Under the pieces are notes generated by a model. The model was not told the DNA's origin. It saw nothing but the letters and a program-made list of their open reading frames with translations, and made no database searches. The translations under genes and the position numbers were made by a program. 7,454 nt of DNA, taken from NCBI GenBank assembly GCA_046302855.1, contig JBKCHH010000030.1, positions 1-7,454 of the forward strand, read 5' to 3'. Below, piece by piece: positions 5,367 through 7,454 of this stretch (its first letter is position 1; every line of letters begins with the position of its first letter). This DNA comes from JBKCHH01 sp046302855 (lineage in GTDB: Bacteria; Pseudomonadota; Alphaproteobacteria; Rickettsiales; UBA8987).

Positions 5367-6522
5367 ACAATTCTTTTTTGCCCTAAGGCTTGCTTGGCGG
5401 CAAATGATTCACGAAAGGGCAAAGCTAGTTGCCGCAACGCTTGGCGTTTTATTTTCCTGTGTTTTGCTTTTTATGCAACTTGGCTTTAGAGATTCTTTAT
5501 TTGCTAGCACTACCATCCTTCCAAGGGCTATGAAGGGTGATTTATATATACTGCATAAGCAAACAGAAGCTATGTATCAAACCATTAGCTTTTCTCGCAC
5601 ACAAGTATTTAGGACACTAGGAAATGATGCCGTGTTAGATGCAACCCCCCTTTATGTAAATTTTGCCAAGTGGAAAAATCCAGAAAATAATATCAAAAGG
5701 TCGCTACTGTTATTTGGTTACGATCCAGATAAAGAACTTTTTTCTAACCCTGCAATAGTTGCCAGTAAAGATTTATTAAAAAAAGAAAATACGGTAATTT
5801 TTGATGAGCTTTCTACGCCAGATTTTGGACCAATAAAACAAATGCTTGGTATTGATAGAGTTTATAGCGAGGTAAATGATAGAAAAATAGAGATAGTGGG
5901 CACATTTAAACTAGGTGCTAACTTTGCATCAGATGGTAATGTTTTTACTAGCGAGCAAAACTTTCAGCGAATTTTTCCAAATAGAAATATAGATCAAGTA
6001 GATTATGGTGTAATTACTTTAAAAAAAGGTAGCGATATAAATACTGTAAAACAGCAATTAATATCTATTTTAGATGAAGATTTGCTTGTTTTAACTCAAG
6101 CTGAATTAGCCGATTTCGAAAAACAATATTGGGGAGAAAAGACTCCTATTGGTTTTATATTTGGTTTTGGTATGGTTATGGGTTTGGTTGTTGGAATGGT
6201 TATAGTTTATCAAATTCTTTTTACAGATATAACCAATAACCTACAAGAATACGCTACCTTAAAAGCCATTGGATACAGTAATAATTATTTAAGTTTGGTG
6301 GTTTTTGCATCATCTTTAATTCTGGCATTACTTGGTTTTCTGCCGGGTCTATTGATTGCAAGTTTGCTTTATAATTTAACTGAAAGTATAATCTATATTC
6401 TTATGCCATTACCCATTAGTAAAATACTAATAGTATTTTCTATTATTCTTGGAATGTGCATTTTAGCAGGGCTAATAGCTATGAAAAAATTAAAAGCAGC
6501 CAACCCCGCCGAAATGTTATGA
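5353..6522 (+). CDS. devC: DevC-type ABC exporter permease (FtsX/MacB fold)
   Basis: Inner-membrane permease of the DevBCA exporter. The 389-aa protein has the DevC architecture: one membrane helix at about 22-44 carrying the family block LLFMQLGFRDSLF (38-50), a large periplasmic domain (about 50-263), then three helices at about 264-290, 313-340 and 356-378. Family blocks are well kept: PLYVNFAKWKNP (99-110), FGYDPDKELFSNPAI (121-135), FDELSTPDFGPI (150-161), the near-invariant LGANFASDGNVFTSEQNF (187-204), QYWGEKTPIGFIFGFG (258-273), and the cytoplasmic EYATLKAIGYSNNYL coupling segment (299-313) that should contact DevA. The C-terminus KAANPAEML is also typical. Length is normal for the family. 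Its stop overlaps the devA start as ATGA, so the genes are translationally coupled. Confidence 0.95.
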   Translation: MIIYKQFFFALRLAWRQMIHERAKLVAATLGVLFSCVLLFMQLGFRDSLFASTTILPRAMKGDLYILHKQTEAMYQTISFSRTQVFRTLGNDAVLDATPLYVNFAKWKNPENNIKRSLLLFGYDPDKELFSNPAIVASKDLLKKENTVIFDELSTPDFGPIKQMLGIDRVYSEVNDRKIEIVGTFKLGANFASDGNVFTSEQNFQRIFPNRNIDQVDYGVITLKKGSDINTVKQQLISILDEDLLVLTQAELADFEKQYWGEKTPIGFIFGFGMVMGLVVGMVIVYQILFTDITNNLQEYATLKAIGYSNNYLSLVVFASSLILALLGFLPGLLIASLLYNLTESIIYILMPLPISKILIVFSIILGMCILAGLIAMKKLKAANPAEML

Positions 6523-7199
6523 ATAGTGTTATTGATGTTCAAAATTTAAATTTTTCTTTTGGCACAGGCGAGCTAAAAAGAACAATATTAAAATCTATTA
6601 ACCTAACTTTAAATAAAGGAGAAATTGTTATTATTACCGGCCCTTCTGGCTCTGGCAAAACCACCCTCCTTACTATCATAGGTGCTTTAAGAGGAGCAAG
6701 TGAAGGTAGTGTTAAAATATTAGGGCAAGAACTAGTTGGTTCAAGTGAAAAAGAAAGAACTCTTACAAGAAGAAATATCGGCTATATTTTTCAACAACAT
6801 AATCTTTTAAAAAGTTTAAATGCTTTGCAGAATGTTTGTATGGCACTTGAATTTAGGCAAGGTTTTGATGAAACAAAAAGAAATTTTCTAGCAAGTGAAA
6901 TTTTAACTTCTGTAGGACTGGGTGATAGAATAAATTATAAACCAGAAAGTCTTTCAACCGGGCAAAAACAAAGGGTATCTATAGCAAGGGCATTAGTTGC
7001 CAAACCAAAAATTATTTTAGCAGATGAACCAACGGCTTCTTTAGATAAAAAAAGCGGGCAAGATGCTGTTCACATTTTAACTGATCTTGCCAGAAAACAA
7101 CAAACTACAATTTTACTTGTTACCCATGATTATAGAATTTTAGACATAGCAGATAGAATAATAAACCTAGAAGATGGAGAGTTGATTGTTAAAAAATAA
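6519..7199 (+). CDS. devA: DevA-type ABC exporter ATPase
   Basis: Cytoplasmic ATPase that should power DevC. Of 226 aa, the nucleotide-binding motifs are Walker A GPSGSGKT (41-48), Q-loop IFQQHNLL (90-97), signature LSTGQKQRV (145-153), Walker B IILADEP (165-171), D-loop SLD (174-176) and H-loop H203 (VTHD). The signature has Thr instead of the second-to-last Gly of LSGGQ, a change tolerated in this ATPase class, so an active enzyme is expected. Size and motif set match the DevA/LolD/MacB lipid- and peptide-export group; the adjacent devB and devC decide the DevA call. The ATG at 6519 is chosen because it overlaps the devC stop (ATGA) and yields the usual DevA N-terminus (IDVQNLNFSFG). An upstream in-frame ATG at 6456 would lie deep inside devC. 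No own Shine-Dalgarno is seen. Confidence 0.93.
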   Translation: MNSVIDVQNLNFSFGTGELKRTILKSINLTLNKGEIVIITGPSGSGKTTLLTIIGALRGASEGSVKILGQELVGSSEKERTLTRRNIGYIFQQHNLLKSLNALQNVCMALEFRQGFDETKRNFLASEILTSVGLGDRINYKPESLSTGQKQRVSIARALVAKPKIILADEPTASLDKKSGQDAVHILTDLARKQQTTILLVTHDYRILDIADRIINLEDGELIVKK

Positions 7200-7233
7200 T
7201 GGGTAAGTTTGAATTTATTAATAAAAAACCCAT
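7199..7233. repeat. Inverted repeat joining the devA stop to the plsY start
   Basis: ATGGGT (7199-7204) is the exact inverse of ACCCAT (7228-7233), whose last base abuts the plsY ATG. A 12-bp AT palindrome, TTTATTAATAAA (7214-7225), lies between them. In RNA a stem of 6 bp with a 23-nt loop could form, extended by UUU/AAA pairs. It has no U-run after it, so it is not a clear terminator. It could reduce access to the plsY start, or be chance. No promoter or Shine-Dalgarno for plsY is obvious in this 34-nt gap. Confidence 0.3.
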
Positions 7234-7454
7234 ATGTTCGACACCCTATATCTATATCATTTTTTAGTAATTTCTTATCTGTTTGGCACCATTCCATTTG
7301 GGCTAATTATAGGAAAACTAACAGGCGTGGGTGATGTTAGAAAGCAGGGCTCTGGCAATATTGGTGCAACCAATATGTTCCGTGTGGGTGGCTTTTGGCG
7401 TGGCTCACTTACCTTTATTTTTGATGCCGGCAAGGGCTTAATTCCACTAATTTT
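7234..7454 (+). CDS. plsY: Glycerol-3-phosphate acyltransferase PlsY, 5' part (runs off the edge)
   Basis: PlsY is a polytopic inner-membrane enzyme that transfers an acyl group from acyl phosphate to glycerol-3-phosphate, giving lysophosphatidic acid at the start of phospholipid synthesis. The 73 codons present show a first membrane helix (about 8-28) with YLFGTIPFG (15-23), the catalytic/phosphate-binding block GSGNIGATN (39-47) preceded by GDVRKQ (33-38), and the start of the second helix with FDAGKG (63-68), where D64 and K67 fit the family D..KG motif. An in-frame TAA at 7222-7224 makes the ATG at 7234 the first usable start. The rest of the gene, usually about 200 codons in total, lies beyond the window. 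It follows devA by 34 nt, so it may be read from the same transcript, although a functional link is not implied. Confidence 0.93.
   Translation, partial: MFDTLYLYHFLVISYLFGTIPFGLIIGKLTGVGDVRKQGSGNIGATNMFRVGGFWRGSLTFIFDAGKGLIPLI

Noticed and set aside
6456..6518. Longer N-terminus for devA starting at 6456
   Set aside because: It would overlap devC by 67 nt and add 21 residues unlike DevA; the ATGA overlap at 6519-6522 gives the normal start.

Overview
The window reads as an AT-rich (roughly one third G+C by eye) alphaproteobacterial chromosome segment. Two proteins point there. The ribonucleotide reductase beta subunit has the alphaproteobacterial type of N-terminus (KPFDYPWAYEAW, HWLPEEVP). 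The partial PlsY has the GDVRK-GSGNIGATN block typical of alphaproteobacteria. The low G+C would fit a host-associated or streamlined lineage, but nothing here fixes the genus. There are no insertion sequences, tRNAs, rRNAs, CRISPR arrays or phage genes.

Layout: (1) 1-187 is intergenic, with a possible gene edge on the minus strand, an 8-bp inverted repeat and a candidate recN promoter. (2) 188-2863 holds recN and, 3 nt later, a membrane-anchored pentapeptide-repeat protein, both on plus. (3) 2864-2961 is a short gap between convergent genes. (4) 4283-2962 on minus is nrdB followed after 14 nt by a small single-pass membrane protein. (5) 4284-4436 is a divergent control region with candidate promoters, an NrdR-box-like site and a palindrome. 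(6) 4437-7199 on plus is a complete devB-devC-devA operon: membrane fusion protein, FtsX-type permease and ATPase, with overlapping genes. (7) 7234 to the right edge is the 5' part of plsY.

How the genes fit together: recN (DNA break repair), nrdB (deoxynucleotide supply) and plsY (phospholipid synthesis) are housekeeping genes. The three devBCA products should form one ABC export machine. In heterocyst-forming cyanobacteria such a machine exports glycolipids through TolC; the substrate here is unknown. The least explained items are the membrane pentapeptide protein coupled to recN, the small anchored protein coupled to nrdB, and the compact DevBCA exporter. I found no clearly new multi-gene system; the findings list what is worth checking.
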